A stretch of DNA of 64,000 nucleotides from an uncultured Kiloniellaceae bacterium (GTDB taxonomy: Bacteria; Pseudomonadota; Alphaproteobacteria; Kiloniellales; Kiloniellaceae), in the NCBI GenBank assembly GCA_947493695.1, contig CANLSF010000002.1, positions 186,001 to 250,000 on the forward strand. Reading direction: 5' to 3'. The notes below the pieces were generated by a model. That model saw only the letters and a list, made by a program, of their open reading frames with translations, made no database searches and was not told where the DNA came from. The position numbers were made by a program, and so were the translations under genes. Below are positions 26,224 to 34,911 of the stretch, piece after piece; position 1 is the stretch's first letter, and every line of letters starts with the position of its first letter.

Positions 26224-26958
26224 CTAGCTCTGAACCAGACTGCGGTTCAGCGCCAGACCGCGCGATAGGTGGATGCGCATGGCTTCGATTGCTGCCGCCT
26301 CATCCTGGTCGGCAATGGCGTCACGGATATTGGCATGCTCCTGGGTCAAGCCCTCCAGATAGACCTCACGCTCGCCGCCCGTCACAGTGCGCCTGGCCGG
26401 ACGTGGAATGATGAAAGGTCCCAGATAGCGGATGAACTTGGCGATATAGGTGTTCTGAGTCGCCTCGGCGATCCGAAGATGAAAGGCAAAATCCTGTTCG
26501 GCACCTTCCTGCCCGCTGCGCTGCGCTTCGACCATTCTCTCGAAGGCATCCTCAATCTCTCGCAGGTCTTCCGACGTCCGGCGTTGAGCGGCGAGACCTG
26601 CGGCCTCGACTTCGAGACTCAGCCGCAGTTCCATGATCTGAACGATGTGATCCCGTTCACTCAGACGGCTGTCACCAAGCCGGAAGGGCTGTTGGGTCAG
26701 GTCATTCGCAACGAATACGCCCCGTCCCTGCCGGGCATTCACGAGACCATCGGCGCTCAAGGCGGCAACCGCCTCGCGCACAACGGTCCGACTGACACCG
26801 AATTGCTCGATCATGGCGTTTTCGGTCGGCAACTGCGTACCGGGCATGAGCTCTCCGCCTTGAATCAATTGACGCAATTGCCCGGCGATCTCTTCACTGA
26901 GCTTGGGACGGCCCTTAAACGAGCGCAACTCAAGCTCTCCGGCTTTATCATCTCTCAT
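26224..26958 (-). CDS. FadR-subfamily GntR regulator of the uronate genes
   Basis: 244 residues. Winged helix near residues 17-85 (LSEEIAGQLRQLIQGGELMPGTQLPTENAMIEQFGVSRTVVREAVAALSADGLVNARQGRGVFV), then an all-helical FCD-type ligand domain (LRLSLEVEAAGLAAQRRT ... FHLRIAEATQN ... EHANIRDAIADQDEAAAIEAMRIHLSRG) with the His residues that bind metal or carboxylate. It is the first gene of the regulator-kduI-kduD-KGSADH series, 45 bp before kduI, so it probably represses this operon and responds to a uronate. Confidence 0.85.
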   Translation of the reverse strand: MRDDKAGELELRSFKGRPKLSEEIAGQLRQLIQGGELMPGTQLPTENAMIEQFGVSRTVVREAVAALSADGLVNARQGRGVFVANDLTQQPFRLGDSRLSERDHIVQIMELRLSLEVEAAGLAAQRRTSEDLREIEDAFERMVEAQRSGQEGAEQDFAFHLRIAEATQNTYIAKFIRYLGPFIIPRPARRTVTGGEREVYLEGLTQEHANIRDAIADQDEAAAIEAMRIHLSRGLALNRSLVQS

Positions 26959-27477
26959 TCAAAATCCCTCCCCATGCGTCGAAGCTCCCAAGAATCAAAT
27001 CGAGCCGCCATTAGCGAGCGCGTGTCGAAATTTGATCTAATGCGTTAATTCTGCTCAAGGTTTTCACGATTAGAGCAAATTCACTGCCGGAACCGACCAA
27101 TCAAACCACCTCGCAAGCGCCTCACGATCTTCTCAGTCATCATACAACAGTTGATATGATGCCACCAGCGCTTTGGGCATCGGTAAGATCAGTTCACTGC
27201 GCAGTCGCAGCGGCGGGCCTTGGGAGGAAACGCTACACCGCCCCAAACGGCTTGGACCTCTGCAGTCTACGCTCCTGTCTTCGAACCGACCGGCACAGGA
27301 TCTCGACTCTGTTCCAGGCCCCATGGCAATGATCATGTTCTGCCGAAAAGCCGATCGTAATGCAGCGCCGCTATTCCGGAGTTACAACGAGATGGCAGTT
27401 TCGAGCGCCTCCTTGAGATTGCCGCAGCCGCCCAATCTGCTGATATTGCCCATACACTGTTCTGTAACGACAGAAAG
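26959..27477. other. 519-bp intergenic region with an inverted repeat
   Basis: It lies between the GntR start and the tctA stop. It holds the dyad at 27138-27161 and a small TGTAAC/GTTACA repeat at 27463-27482 overlapping the tctA stop. Short frames exist on both strands but none looks like a known protein. Confidence 0.5.
27138..27161. promoter_or_regulatory. Dyad CATCATA...TATGATG upstream of GntR
   Basis: Perfect 7-bp arms (27138-27144 and 27155-27161) around 10 bp that itself contains CAAC-A-GTTG. It includes ACAACAGT, which also occurs inverted before kduI. It lies about 180 bp before the GntR start and could be its own operator. Confidence 0.4.
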
Positions 27478-29073
27478 TTACACTTCGTCAGGGACCTTCC
27501 GTTTTCTGTTCGCCAAGACAAGGATGAGAATCGACGCTGCGATGAAGACTACGGCAAGAGGCGATTTGAGCAAGAACAGGCCGTCGCCGCCGGATGCAGA
27601 ATAGCCGCCGCGGATATACTCTTCGAGCCTTGGAGACAATAAAAAGCCGATCACGAATGGCAGGATCGATATGTCGAGCCTTTTCAGCGCATAGCCGATC
27701 AGACCGAAGATCAGCAGAACCCAAATCCCAATGAATCCACCGTCCTGGGCGTAAACCGCCGTGAGAGTGATCAACAACACGACCGGCAACATAATCGACT
27801 TGGGGACTTTGACGAGAACACCGAGCGAGCGCAGGAACGCGCCGCCGACCGTCCAGTTCATGATGTTGGCCAGCATCATCAGTGTGAACATCGCAAATGC
27901 GATAACAAGATCGTGGTTGATGATCGTACCGTAGTCTTCAATGAACTTGATTTCCGTAAACTTGAACACGTGCGGGCCGAGCGTGAACTCACCGACAGAC
28001 TCGACGGCCAGAATAATAAAAACGGCAGCGAAATTGCCCGGAATACCCAGGCTCATGACCGGGATCAGGTTCGCGCCGGAGACCGCTGAGTTTGCGGCCT
28101 CGGTCGCGGCCACACCTTCCGGTATTCCGGTGCCGAACTTTTCGGGTGTTTTGGAGAAGCGCTTCGCAACGTCATAGCCGAGCGTCGCCGCAAGCGTCGT
28201 CCCGATTCCAGGCAACGCCCCAATCGAGGTTCCGATCAACGCCGATACGCCGATCCTTGGAAGCAGTCTTCGTCTCTCCGACCAACCGAAGGTATTATCT
28301 CCCAGCACAGTGTCGAGCGTGGAGCGGAGTTTCTGTCCCTTTTTGCGAACCTCTTCTTCCAGTCCGATGAAAATCTCACCAATGATCAGCACACCCAAAA
28401 TCGCGGCCGTCAGCGGCAATCCGTTGCCGAGTTCGACAATCCCAAACGTCATACGCGGACCGTTTCCGGAGAGCGTGGAGCCGACCAACGCCAGCAGCAT
28501 GCCCAACACCCCGACGATGAACCCCTTCATAGGCGATGACCCCGCAACGGCGGCCATGAAGGAGAGCGAAAGGATAATCAGCGCGCCCTTTTCAGGCAGA
28601 TCGAGGATGTTCTCGATCATAACCGCGAGAACAGGGGCTGCGACAAACAACACCAAATCGCTGACAGTATCGCCGCAGACAGAACTGAAATGCGCAACTT
28701 TCAACGCTTTCGGCCCCTGACCCTTCTTGGTCATGGGGTGACCATCGAGCGTTGTCAGATAGGCATCCGGCGTGCCCGGCGTATTGAATAGAACCGCCGG
28801 CACCGCGCCGCCCACGGTCGCGCCCTTCATGATGCCGATCAAAAATCCGAGAATGGGCAGCAGCGCCTCGTCATTGACACCAAACACCCAGATCAGGATC
28901 GGGAGCGAGAGAGCCATGGCGAATGGCCCGTTCAGGCCTGGGGTTGCGCCAATGGCAATGCCGGTCATCAAGCCACCGAAAACCATGGCAATCGGCAACC
29001 AGTCGAACACGCCGTCTGCCGTGAAGAACACTTCCATGACGCCGCGCAGGATGTACTCGAATACAAGCTCCAT
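27478..29073 (-). CDS. tctA: Tripartite tricarboxylate transporter, large permease TctA (second set)
   Basis: 531 residues, TctA family: GATPGLNGPFAMALSLPILIWV, then MKGATVGGAVPAVLFNTPGTPDAYLTTLDGHPMTKKGQ and the repeat GALPGIGTTLAATLGYDVAKRF ... EAANSAVSGANLIPVMSLGIPGN. About 11 membrane segments. It is clearly diverged from the copy at 5974-7479, so the two systems probably carry different acids. Last gene of tctC-tctB-tctA, 10 bp after tctB. Confidence 0.9.
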   Translation of the reverse strand: MELVFEYILRGVMEVFFTADGVFDWLPIAMVFGGLMTGIAIGATPGLNGPFAMALSLPILIWVFGVNDEALLPILGFLIGIMKGATVGGAVPAVLFNTPGTPDAYLTTLDGHPMTKKGQGPKALKVAHFSSVCGDTVSDLVLFVAAPVLAVMIENILDLPEKGALIILSLSFMAAVAGSSPMKGFIVGVLGMLLALVGSTLSGNGPRMTFGIVELGNGLPLTAAILGVLIIGEIFIGLEEEVRKKGQKLRSTLDTVLGDNTFGWSERRRLLPRIGVSALIGTSIGALPGIGTTLAATLGYDVAKRFSKTPEKFGTGIPEGVAATEAANSAVSGANLIPVMSLGIPGNFAAVFIILAVESVGEFTLGPHVFKFTEIKFIEDYGTIINHDLVIAFAMFTLMMLANIMNWTVGGAFLRSLGVLVKVPKSIMLPVVLLITLTAVYAQDGGFIGIWVLLIFGLIGYALKRLDISILPFVIGFLLSPRLEEYIRGGYSASGGDGLFLLKSPLAVVFIAASILILVLANRKRKVPDEV

Positions 29074-29083
29074 ATTGCGCGCC

Positions 29084-29698
29084 TCAGAAGTCTGCGTTTG
29101 GCGGCAAAAGAACGTTCCTCAGTGCAACATCGAACAGAAGTATTGCAACGACAAGCACAGCGATAACGGTCATCACGGCCACGGGCCGAACCCGACCTTC
29201 AGCCCAAATGATCAGCGCCAGCGTCATCACCGCGCCGCCAGCGACGTATCCAAGATATTTGTAAGGTACCGTGTCAGAGAAATTCCTGTAGGTTCCCTCC
29301 AAAAGGCCCGCGGCATTCAAAAACGCGACAGTGAGCGGGCCGAGCCAGTACATCAAGCTGAGCCCAACCCCGACAACGGTCAGGAAGATCCCCAGAAACT
29401 TGAGGTTCGGAAAATTGATGCTGCCGCCATCATCTTTTTCTGCGTTGGACCGTCGGTCGCGCCACGACTGGATCATCTGAATGACACTCAGTCCGGCGAG
29501 GAGAGAAGCGAGAATAATCGGGAAGAAGGCGTCTCCCGGCTCTTCCTGGCCGACAGAATTGACGAAAAAGAATCCCGTCGGAATGTCGGCCGGAAACCAG
29601 AAAAACAATGCCCAGAGGGCAAAAATCAACAGGGCAGCACCGAACCCGATATCCCACTGGTTCAGCGCGCCCCCTTTTTCTTTACCCTCCAGGTGCAT
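29084..29698 (-). CDS. tctB: Tripartite tricarboxylate transporter, small permease TctB (second set)
   Basis: 204 residues, longer than usual TctB (~150-160), with helices at WDIGFGAALLIFALWALFFW, FFPIILASLLAGLSVIQMI, FLGIFLTVVGVGLSLMYWLG and YVAGGAVMTLALIIWA, ending in VMTVIAVLVVAILLFDVAL. Starts 2 bp after the tctC stop, without the hairpin seen in the first set. Confidence 0.85.
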   Translation of the reverse strand: MHLEGKEKGGALNQWDIGFGAALLIFALWALFFWFPADIPTGFFFVNSVGQEEPGDAFFPIILASLLAGLSVIQMIQSWRDRRSNAEKDDGGSINFPNLKFLGIFLTVVGVGLSLMYWLGPLTVAFLNAAGLLEGTYRNFSDTVPYKYLGYVAGGAVMTLALIIWAEGRVRPVAVMTVIAVLVVAILLFDVALRNVLLPPNADF

Positions 29699-29700
29699 GG

Positions 29701-30639
29701 TTACTTGACCAGTTTGATCATCTCTTGATTGGCAATGTAGTTTGCCCTGAGCTGCTCCAAAAGCGCATCACCGGACGTGAACAGAGGGCCCGGCGGGTAC
29801 TGCTTGGTGACAAACTTTGCGGTCTTCGAATCCTTGTTGTTCAGAACCATGTGAACCGCCTCGGTGATCGCTTTGGCAGCTTCCGGATCCATGTCTTTCG
29901 GTCCGACCAAAACGAACTGGAATCCAAGCCCGGTCTTCATGACACCGCGCTCGATCAAGGTTGGTGTGTCCGGCGCCTGAACCAGCCGGGAGGGCTCGGC
30001 AGCGGACAGGATAACGAGTTCGCCTGCCGCAACCAGCGGACGTTGAACACCGCCGCCCCAACCGATATTAGCATCCTTCGCGACCAGGGCATTGACAGCC
30101 GATCTGCCGCCTTTGCCGCGCAAGTGATTGACTTCGATGCCATAGTGCCGGGCAACCAACTCCGCGCCGGCCTGCACCTGATCGCCCCAGTTGGCCCAGA
30201 CGATATTCGTACCGGACTTCGCCGCCTGGACCATATCGTCCAGGGTTTTCCAGCCGCTGTCCGCACGCGCCAGGATCGCCATTTGCGAACCCGCCGTCAT
30301 TGTCAGAAAGGTGAAGTCATCGATGTTGATGTTTTTACCGGCCGGAAAATCGAATGTCGAATTGATTGCAAGCCCGATGGTCTGCCCGTCTTTCGGCGCA
30401 TCTTTCAGCTGGGCCGCCATCACACGACCACCACTTCCTGCCTTGTTTTCCGGAATGATCCGCCAGCCCTTGAGCGCCTCCAGTTCCTCGGCAAGTGCGC
30501 GTGCCTGGGTATCCGTACCGCCGCCGCCGCCAAAGCCAATCCAGAAATTGATGGGTCCTTTGGGTTCCCATTCAGCGAAGGCGGGGGAGGACGTCAACGC
30601 CACAACGGCGGCGCACGCCAACATAGTTAGTCTTTTCAT
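29701..30639 (-). CDS. tctC: Tripartite tricarboxylate transporter substrate-binding protein TctC (second set)
   Basis: 312 residues; signal peptide MKRLTMLACAAVVALTSSPAFA, then INFWIGFGGGGGTDTQARALAEEL, the glycine-rich ligand loop with Thr-Asp, and IPENKAGSGGRVMAAQL. Bug/TctC fold for a carboxylate. It is transcribed from the same divergent region as the downstream MBL/GGT genes only via the intervening HutC-type regulator gene (82 bp upstream). Confidence 0.88.
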   Translation of the reverse strand: MKRLTMLACAAVVALTSSPAFAEWEPKGPINFWIGFGGGGGTDTQARALAEELEALKGWRIIPENKAGSGGRVMAAQLKDAPKDGQTIGLAINSTFDFPAGKNINIDDFTFLTMTAGSQMAILARADSGWKTLDDMVQAAKSGTNIVWANWGDQVQAGAELVARHYGIEVNHLRGKGGRSAVNALVAKDANIGWGGGVQRPLVAAGELVILSAAEPSRLVQAPDTPTLIERGVMKTGLGFQFVLVGPKDMDPEAAKAITEAVHMVLNNKDSKTAKFVTKQYPPGPLFTSGDALLEQLRANYIANQEMIKLVK

Positions 30640-30720
30640 CAGGTCATACTCCTCTCTGTCTTACACGATTCATTATTGTCGGGCCGGTTTTGCCGGTCTC
30701 CTTTATTGAGTCCTCGAAGA

Positions 30721-31503
30721 TCAGTGGTTATGGCTCTCCGCAATCTCCACAGGTGGGTGATCCGGCGGGAGCTGGTAACGTTGAAAAAGGAACGGTGTGT
30801 CACCAAAAGTAAAATCGGTGATGTCCCAGACGGTCCCATAAGACCCTGACTTCAACATCAAGGCATCGCAGGCCTGATCGCTCAAAATCCGGCACCCGAA
30901 CTTATGCTCCATACGAATAGACGGAAGGTTGAAGGTTTCGATCAGGCTGCGATGCAGAGACCTGCCATGCATGGTCTCCAGAGACATGCCGAGGAACTGC
31001 TCACCGTGTTCAGGCTTGAAGTAGATGCTCGAGAATGCAGGCGGCTGCTGATCGAACCAGACCAAACGGTCGATCCGCACCGTGCGGGCAACGGATAGGA
31101 TTTCAGACCATGCACCTTCCTGTTCGTCCAACTCGACCGCCAAGGTACGGACAAACGGCAGCATGATTTTTCCCGACTGCGGGTCCTTAAAGCGATAGAC
31201 GAATACCTCGTTCACCTGGGATAGACGATCGTTGACGAACGTGCCGGTCTTACGATTACGAACGACGAAGCCATCCGATGCCAGTTTTGACATCGCCTTT
31301 TGCACCGTACCCATGCTGACCGGCAGTTTCTCGGTCAACTCGGCCTCTGTCGGCACGCGTTGGCCCGGAAGAAACACGCCCGAAACCACACATTCGACAA
31401 AAGCATCGACGAGACGAAGATACTTCGGTCCGTCCCTTCCTTCCGCTTGGGCGGCGATCGAGTCAACAAGGGCATCGGTGGTTATCTGCTGCGTCACAGG
31501 CAC
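30721..31503 (-). CDS. HutC-subfamily GntR transcriptional regulator
   Basis: 260 residues. Winged helix near 27-95 (YLRLVDAFVECVVSGVFLPGQRVPTEAELTEKLPVSMGTVQKAMSKLASDGFVVRNRKTGTFV) and a UTRA-like ligand domain (IDRLVWFDQQPPAFSSIYFKPEHGEQFLG ... FGDTPFLFQRYQLPP). GTG start at 31503. A perfect 18-bp palindrome lies 24 bp upstream in the divergent region, so it likely controls both the tctCBA genes and the 31593-34774 genes. Confidence 0.85.
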   Translation of the reverse strand: MPVTQQITTDALVDSIAAQAEGRDGPKYLRLVDAFVECVVSGVFLPGQRVPTEAELTEKLPVSMGTVQKAMSKLASDGFVVRNRKTGTFVNDRLSQVNEVFVYRFKDPQSGKIMLPFVRTLAVELDEQEGAWSEILSVARTVRIDRLVWFDQQPPAFSSIYFKPEHGEQFLGMSLETMHGRSLHRSLIETFNLPSIRMEHKFGCRILSDQACDALMLKSGSYGTVWDITDFTFGDTPFLFQRYQLPPDHPPVEIAESHNH

Positions 31504-31526
31504 ACTTTACATAATAGTTTTAGAAT

Positions 31527-31544
31527 TTATACTATATAGTATAA
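31527..31544. promoter_or_regulatory. Perfect 18-bp palindrome between the GntR and MBL genes
   Basis: TTATACTATATAGTATAA is identical to its reverse complement. It sits 24 bp before the HutC-type regulator start and 49 bp before the MBL gene, in an AT-rich stretch. This is the expected form and position of a GntR operator overlapping both promoters. Confidence 0.6.
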
Positions 31545-31592
31545 GGAAGTCGAAGCAGGTCAAGAACGAACATTTCCAATGGAAGCAATGAT

Positions 31593-32480
31593 ATGAAGAT
31601 CACATTGCTCGGTACCGGCACACCGGCGCCCTCGCTGACACGGCAGAGTTCGAGCTACTTGATCGAAGTCGGTGACGACGTGATCGCCATGGATCACGGG
31701 CCGGGGGCACAGCACCGCCTGCTCGAAGCAGGAAGCCACCCAACCAAGGTCACGCATTTGTTCATCAGTCATATGCACTACGACCATATGCTCGATTATC
31801 CCCGTCTTCTGCTGCAGCGTTGGGATATGGGCGCAGGGGCCATTCCCGAACTGAAGGTCTACGGACCACACCCCCTGGAACGAATAACTGATCGGATTAT
31901 CGGCGAGGACAGCGTCTTCGGTCTGGATATAGAATCACGGGTCAGTCATCAGGCGAGCAAAGACGTCTATGTCTCACGCGGTGGCACCCTGCCCCGCAAG
32001 AAACCGGAGCCGGTCCTGCGGGAGGTCGTGCCGGGCGACGTGATCGAAGGTGACGCCTGGCGGGTGATCGTCGGTGAAGCAAACCATTTTCAGCCACTTC
32101 TGGATTGTCTGGGGTTCCGGATGGAAACAGACGTCGGCGTTCTTGTGTATTCCGGCGACAGTGGCGGCGTCCCAGCGAGCATGATCGAGCTTTCCAGGGA
32201 TGCGGATATGCTGATCCACATGTGCCATTTCGCATCCGGCATGGAGCCAACGGAGGCTTACCGTCAGGCGTCCGGCAATCACATGGACATCGCCGAGATT
32301 GCCAAGCACGCTAACGTGAAGACAGTCGTACTCTCACACATGATTCATCTGCTCGATAAACCAGCAGTGATGGAACAACTGGTGACCGAGATGAAGAGCG
32401 TTTACGACGGAAACATTATTATTGGACGGGATTTAATGAAGCTCTCGCTCAATGTGGAATATCCACACCGGGTCGACTGA
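31593..32480 (+). CDS. MBL-fold metallo-hydrolase
   Basis: 295 residues. The zinc motif HxHxDH is SHMHYDHMLDYP (His60, His62, Asp64, His65); further metal ligands are likely His206-type residues in MLIHMCHF and Asp in YSGDSGG. The overall pattern (LLGTGTPAP at the start, VVLSHMIHL at the end) is that of RNase Z-like/lactonase-type members. Physiological substrate unknown. GGAAG 7 bp before ATG 31593. It starts an apparent operon with the GGT-like and GAF genes. Confidence 0.85.
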   Translation: MKITLLGTGTPAPSLTRQSSSYLIEVGDDVIAMDHGPGAQHRLLEAGSHPTKVTHLFISHMHYDHMLDYPRLLLQRWDMGAGAIPELKVYGPHPLERITDRIIGEDSVFGLDIESRVSHQASKDVYVSRGGTLPRKKPEPVLREVVPGDVIEGDAWRVIVGEANHFQPLLDCLGFRMETDVGVLVYSGDSGGVPASMIELSRDADMLIHMCHFASGMEPTEAYRQASGNHMDIAEIAKHANVKTVVLSHMIHLLDKPAVMEQLVTEMKSVYDGNIIIGRDLMKLSLNVEYPHRVD

Positions 32481-32493
32481 GCTGAGGAATTTT

Positions 32494-34266
32494 ATGATAG
32501 AAGAGCGCACCTACGTCGACGCAGACACCCATGCCATCGCCGCCGGACACGACCTGGCGACGAAGGCGGGCCTGGCGGTTTTGGAGGATGGCGGTAATGC
32601 TGTCGACGCTGGCGTTGCGGCGGGCATCGCGCTTGGCGTCCTGCACAGCGATCTTGTTAACTTTGCGGGGGTTGCGCCGATCATGATCCGGATGGCGGAG
32701 ACCGGCGAGGTTGTCACCATCGACGGTCTCGGCGTATGGCCGCGGGCCGCATCGGTCGAGTTCTTCGAGCGCGAGTTTGGGGGCGCGATTCCAACCGGTA
32801 TTCTTCGCACCGTGGTTCCTGCCGCCCCGGCAGCCTGGATCAAGGCGCTTGCGACATTCGGCACGAAGACGTTCAGTGACGTTGCGTCCTTTGCGGTCCG
32901 GTACGCGCGCGAAGGCTTCCCTGTCTATCCGGTTTTCACTGACTTCATCCGCACGAACCAGGATGCCTACCGGAGGCACGAAGCCTCGGCGGCCATATAC
33001 CTTCCAAACACCCGCCCGCCGGAAGTTGGCGAACTCTTCAAACAGCAGGACCTGGCCCGCACTCTTCAATATATGATCGACCAGGAAGCAGCCGCCGGTG
33101 GTGACAGGAGAGCCGGCCTGAAGGCGGCCCGCGACGCTTTTTACAAAGGCGACATAGCAAGAACCATCGCCGACTACCACACTCGGAACCAGGGGTTTCT
33201 TGCTTACGAGGATCTGGCGACTTTCGACGTCAGGTTCGAGGCGCCGCTGAACGTGCCTTTCGGTGGCGTCGAGATTCACACCTGTGGCGCGTGGTGCCAG
33301 GGCATTTCCTTTGCGGAGACAATGAGTCTGTTAAACCAGCTCGACATCGGTGAGCTCGAACACAATTCGAGCAGCTACATTCATACCTTAACCGAGGCTT
33401 TCAAGCTGGTATTCGCGGACCGCGAAGCCTATGTCGCAGATCCCTCATTTGTCGATGTCCCGGTCGAAGGTCTTCTCGACCAAGCATACCTGGCGGAGCG
33501 ATGCCGAGAGATCGATCCGGACAAGGCATGCCCTGAAATGCCGAAGCCCGGCGCACCGTTAGGTGCTACAGTTGAAGTCGAGAACGCGCGCCAGGGCTTC
33601 TCCTCGGCACAGAAAAACTCCGACGGAGATCCTCACGATACAGGCTGGAGAGATCCGGAAGCGCTTAGAGATCCTGCTTCCGCCGATACGTCTTATGTTG
33701 CCGTCATAGATCGTGACGGAAACATGTTTTCCGCGACGCCGAGCGACACCTCTGCCGACACGGCCGTCATTCCGGGCACCGGCCTCAGCCCCTCGTCACG
33801 GGGGTCACAATCCAGAGGCTACAGCAGTTCAATAAATTCGCTCGCCCCCGGCAAGCGTCCCCGGCTCACACCCAACCCGGCGTTGGCCGTTAAGAACGGA
33901 AAGCCACTCCTGGCGTTCGGCACACCGGGCGGTGACGTTCAGATTCAGGCCATGGCGCAGGTGTTTCTAAACATCTTCGTGCACGGCATGAACGTTCAGG
34001 AGGCGGTACAGGCGCCTCGCTTCGCGACCTACAGTTTTCCGTCATCCTTTGCACCGAATGCCTATCACCCGAACCTCCTGACGGTCGAAGACTCCATTTC
34101 GGACGAAGTCTTCGCCGAACTGCGGGCGCTTGGCCACAAGGCGGAACGTTGGCCGGATGGCACCTGGAAAGCAGGCGGCGTGCTGGCCGTGCTTCGGCAC
34201 CCGGAAACAGGACGCATCCTCGCCGGGGCCGACCCCAGACGCGCCGGCACGGCGCGAGGTCGCTGA
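32494..34266 (+). CDS. Gamma-glutamyltransferase-family Ntn hydrolase, no signal peptide
   Basis: 590 residues of the GGT fold: NAVDAGVAAGIALGVLHSD near residue 35-52, the autocatalytic nucleophile Thr399 in ADTSYVAVIDRDGN, where GGT usually has TTH, and FGTPGGDVQ, corresponding to the oxyanion glycines. It has no signal peptide, unlike periplasmic GGTs, so a cytoplasmic enzyme acting on an imported gamma-glutamyl or oxamate-like substrate is more likely (HpxW/YwrD-type relatives). Thr-Ser-Tyr in place of Thr-Thr-His suggests altered specificity. Starts 13 bp after the MBL stop with AGGA upstream. Confidence 0.85.
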   Translation: MIEERTYVDADTHAIAAGHDLATKAGLAVLEDGGNAVDAGVAAGIALGVLHSDLVNFAGVAPIMIRMAETGEVVTIDGLGVWPRAASVEFFEREFGGAIPTGILRTVVPAAPAAWIKALATFGTKTFSDVASFAVRYAREGFPVYPVFTDFIRTNQDAYRRHEASAAIYLPNTRPPEVGELFKQQDLARTLQYMIDQEAAAGGDRRAGLKAARDAFYKGDIARTIADYHTRNQGFLAYEDLATFDVRFEAPLNVPFGGVEIHTCGAWCQGISFAETMSLLNQLDIGELEHNSSSYIHTLTEAFKLVFADREAYVADPSFVDVPVEGLLDQAYLAERCREIDPDKACPEMPKPGAPLGATVEVENARQGFSSAQKNSDGDPHDTGWRDPEALRDPASADTSYVAVIDRDGNMFSATPSDTSADTAVIPGTGLSPSSRGSQSRGYSSSINSLAPGKRPRLTPNPALAVKNGKPLLAFGTPGGDVQIQAMAQVFLNIFVHGMNVQEAVQAPRFATYSFPSSFAPNAYHPNLLTVEDSISDEVFAELRALGHKAERWPDGTWKAGGVLAVLRHPETGRILAGADPRRAGTARGR

Positions 34267-34270
34267 CGTC

Positions 34271-34774
34271 ATGACGGCAAACAATACTTCTGACGTTCTC
34301 AATGCATTTGGGCAGAGCGTATCCAGCGCATCGAGTCTGCGTGACGTGTTCGGCGCGGCGGAGACCGCGGCGCAGACATTGATAGGGCATTGCCTCTTCA
34401 CGGTCATGCGGTTCGACGCGACGCGGATGATGGTGGAACGACTGTATTCGAGCAATCCAGAAGCCTATCCCATCGGCGGCCGCAAGCCGAAGGGCGACAG
34501 TGAATGGAGGAGACATGTTCTCGAAGAGGGCAAGGTTTTCATCGGCCATAACAGCGATGACATTAGATGGGTGTTCGACGACAGCGAACTGATCTTAAGC
34601 CTGGGCCTTCACGCCGTTCTCAATGTACCGATAAAGTCCTCCGGCCGCATCGTCGGCACTATGAACCTGCTTGACCGAACAGCCCACTATACCGCCCAGG
34701 ATGCCGAAACCGGCACAAAAATCGCGCATCAGCTGGCACATGTAATCGATGTCAGTTCGCTGGATCCTGATTAA
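34271..34774 (+). CDS. GAF-domain protein
   Basis: 167 residues forming one GAF domain: FGAAETAAQTLIGHCLFTVMRFDATRMMVERLYSSNPEAYPIGGRKPKG, then LGLHAVLNVPIKSSGRIVGTMNLLDRTAHYT. Single GAF proteins can bind small molecules or act as small sensors. It starts 4 bp after the GGT-family stop, so it belongs to the same transcript. It could sense the pathway substrate; that is inference. Confidence 0.75.
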   Translation: MTANNTSDVLNAFGQSVSSASSLRDVFGAAETAAQTLIGHCLFTVMRFDATRMMVERLYSSNPEAYPIGGRKPKGDSEWRRHVLEEGKVFIGHNSDDIRWVFDDSELILSLGLHAVLNVPIKSSGRIVGTMNLLDRTAHYTAQDAETGTKIAHQLAHVIDVSSLDPD

Positions 34775-34911
34775 TCTTGAAAATGTTGGCTTTGACAAAA
34801 AGGTAGTTGCAGAAGAAGGCGAATTCCTGTGCTGGACAGAAAAAAGCATCTCAATACATTGATTCTTAACAATAATCACTGAACAAAGAACCTGTTCAAT
34901 CGCGCGCCTTA
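34775..34911. other. Non-coding stretch before the IS5 remnant
   Basis: Between the GAF gene and the left end of the insertion sequence I see no gene. The minus strand could carry the other half of the integrase that the IS split, but the sequence is too decayed to align by eye. Confidence 0.4.

Noticed and set aside
27133-27521. Short minus-strand frames in the 26959-27477 gap
   Set aside because: No homology that I can recognise and no ribosome sites.
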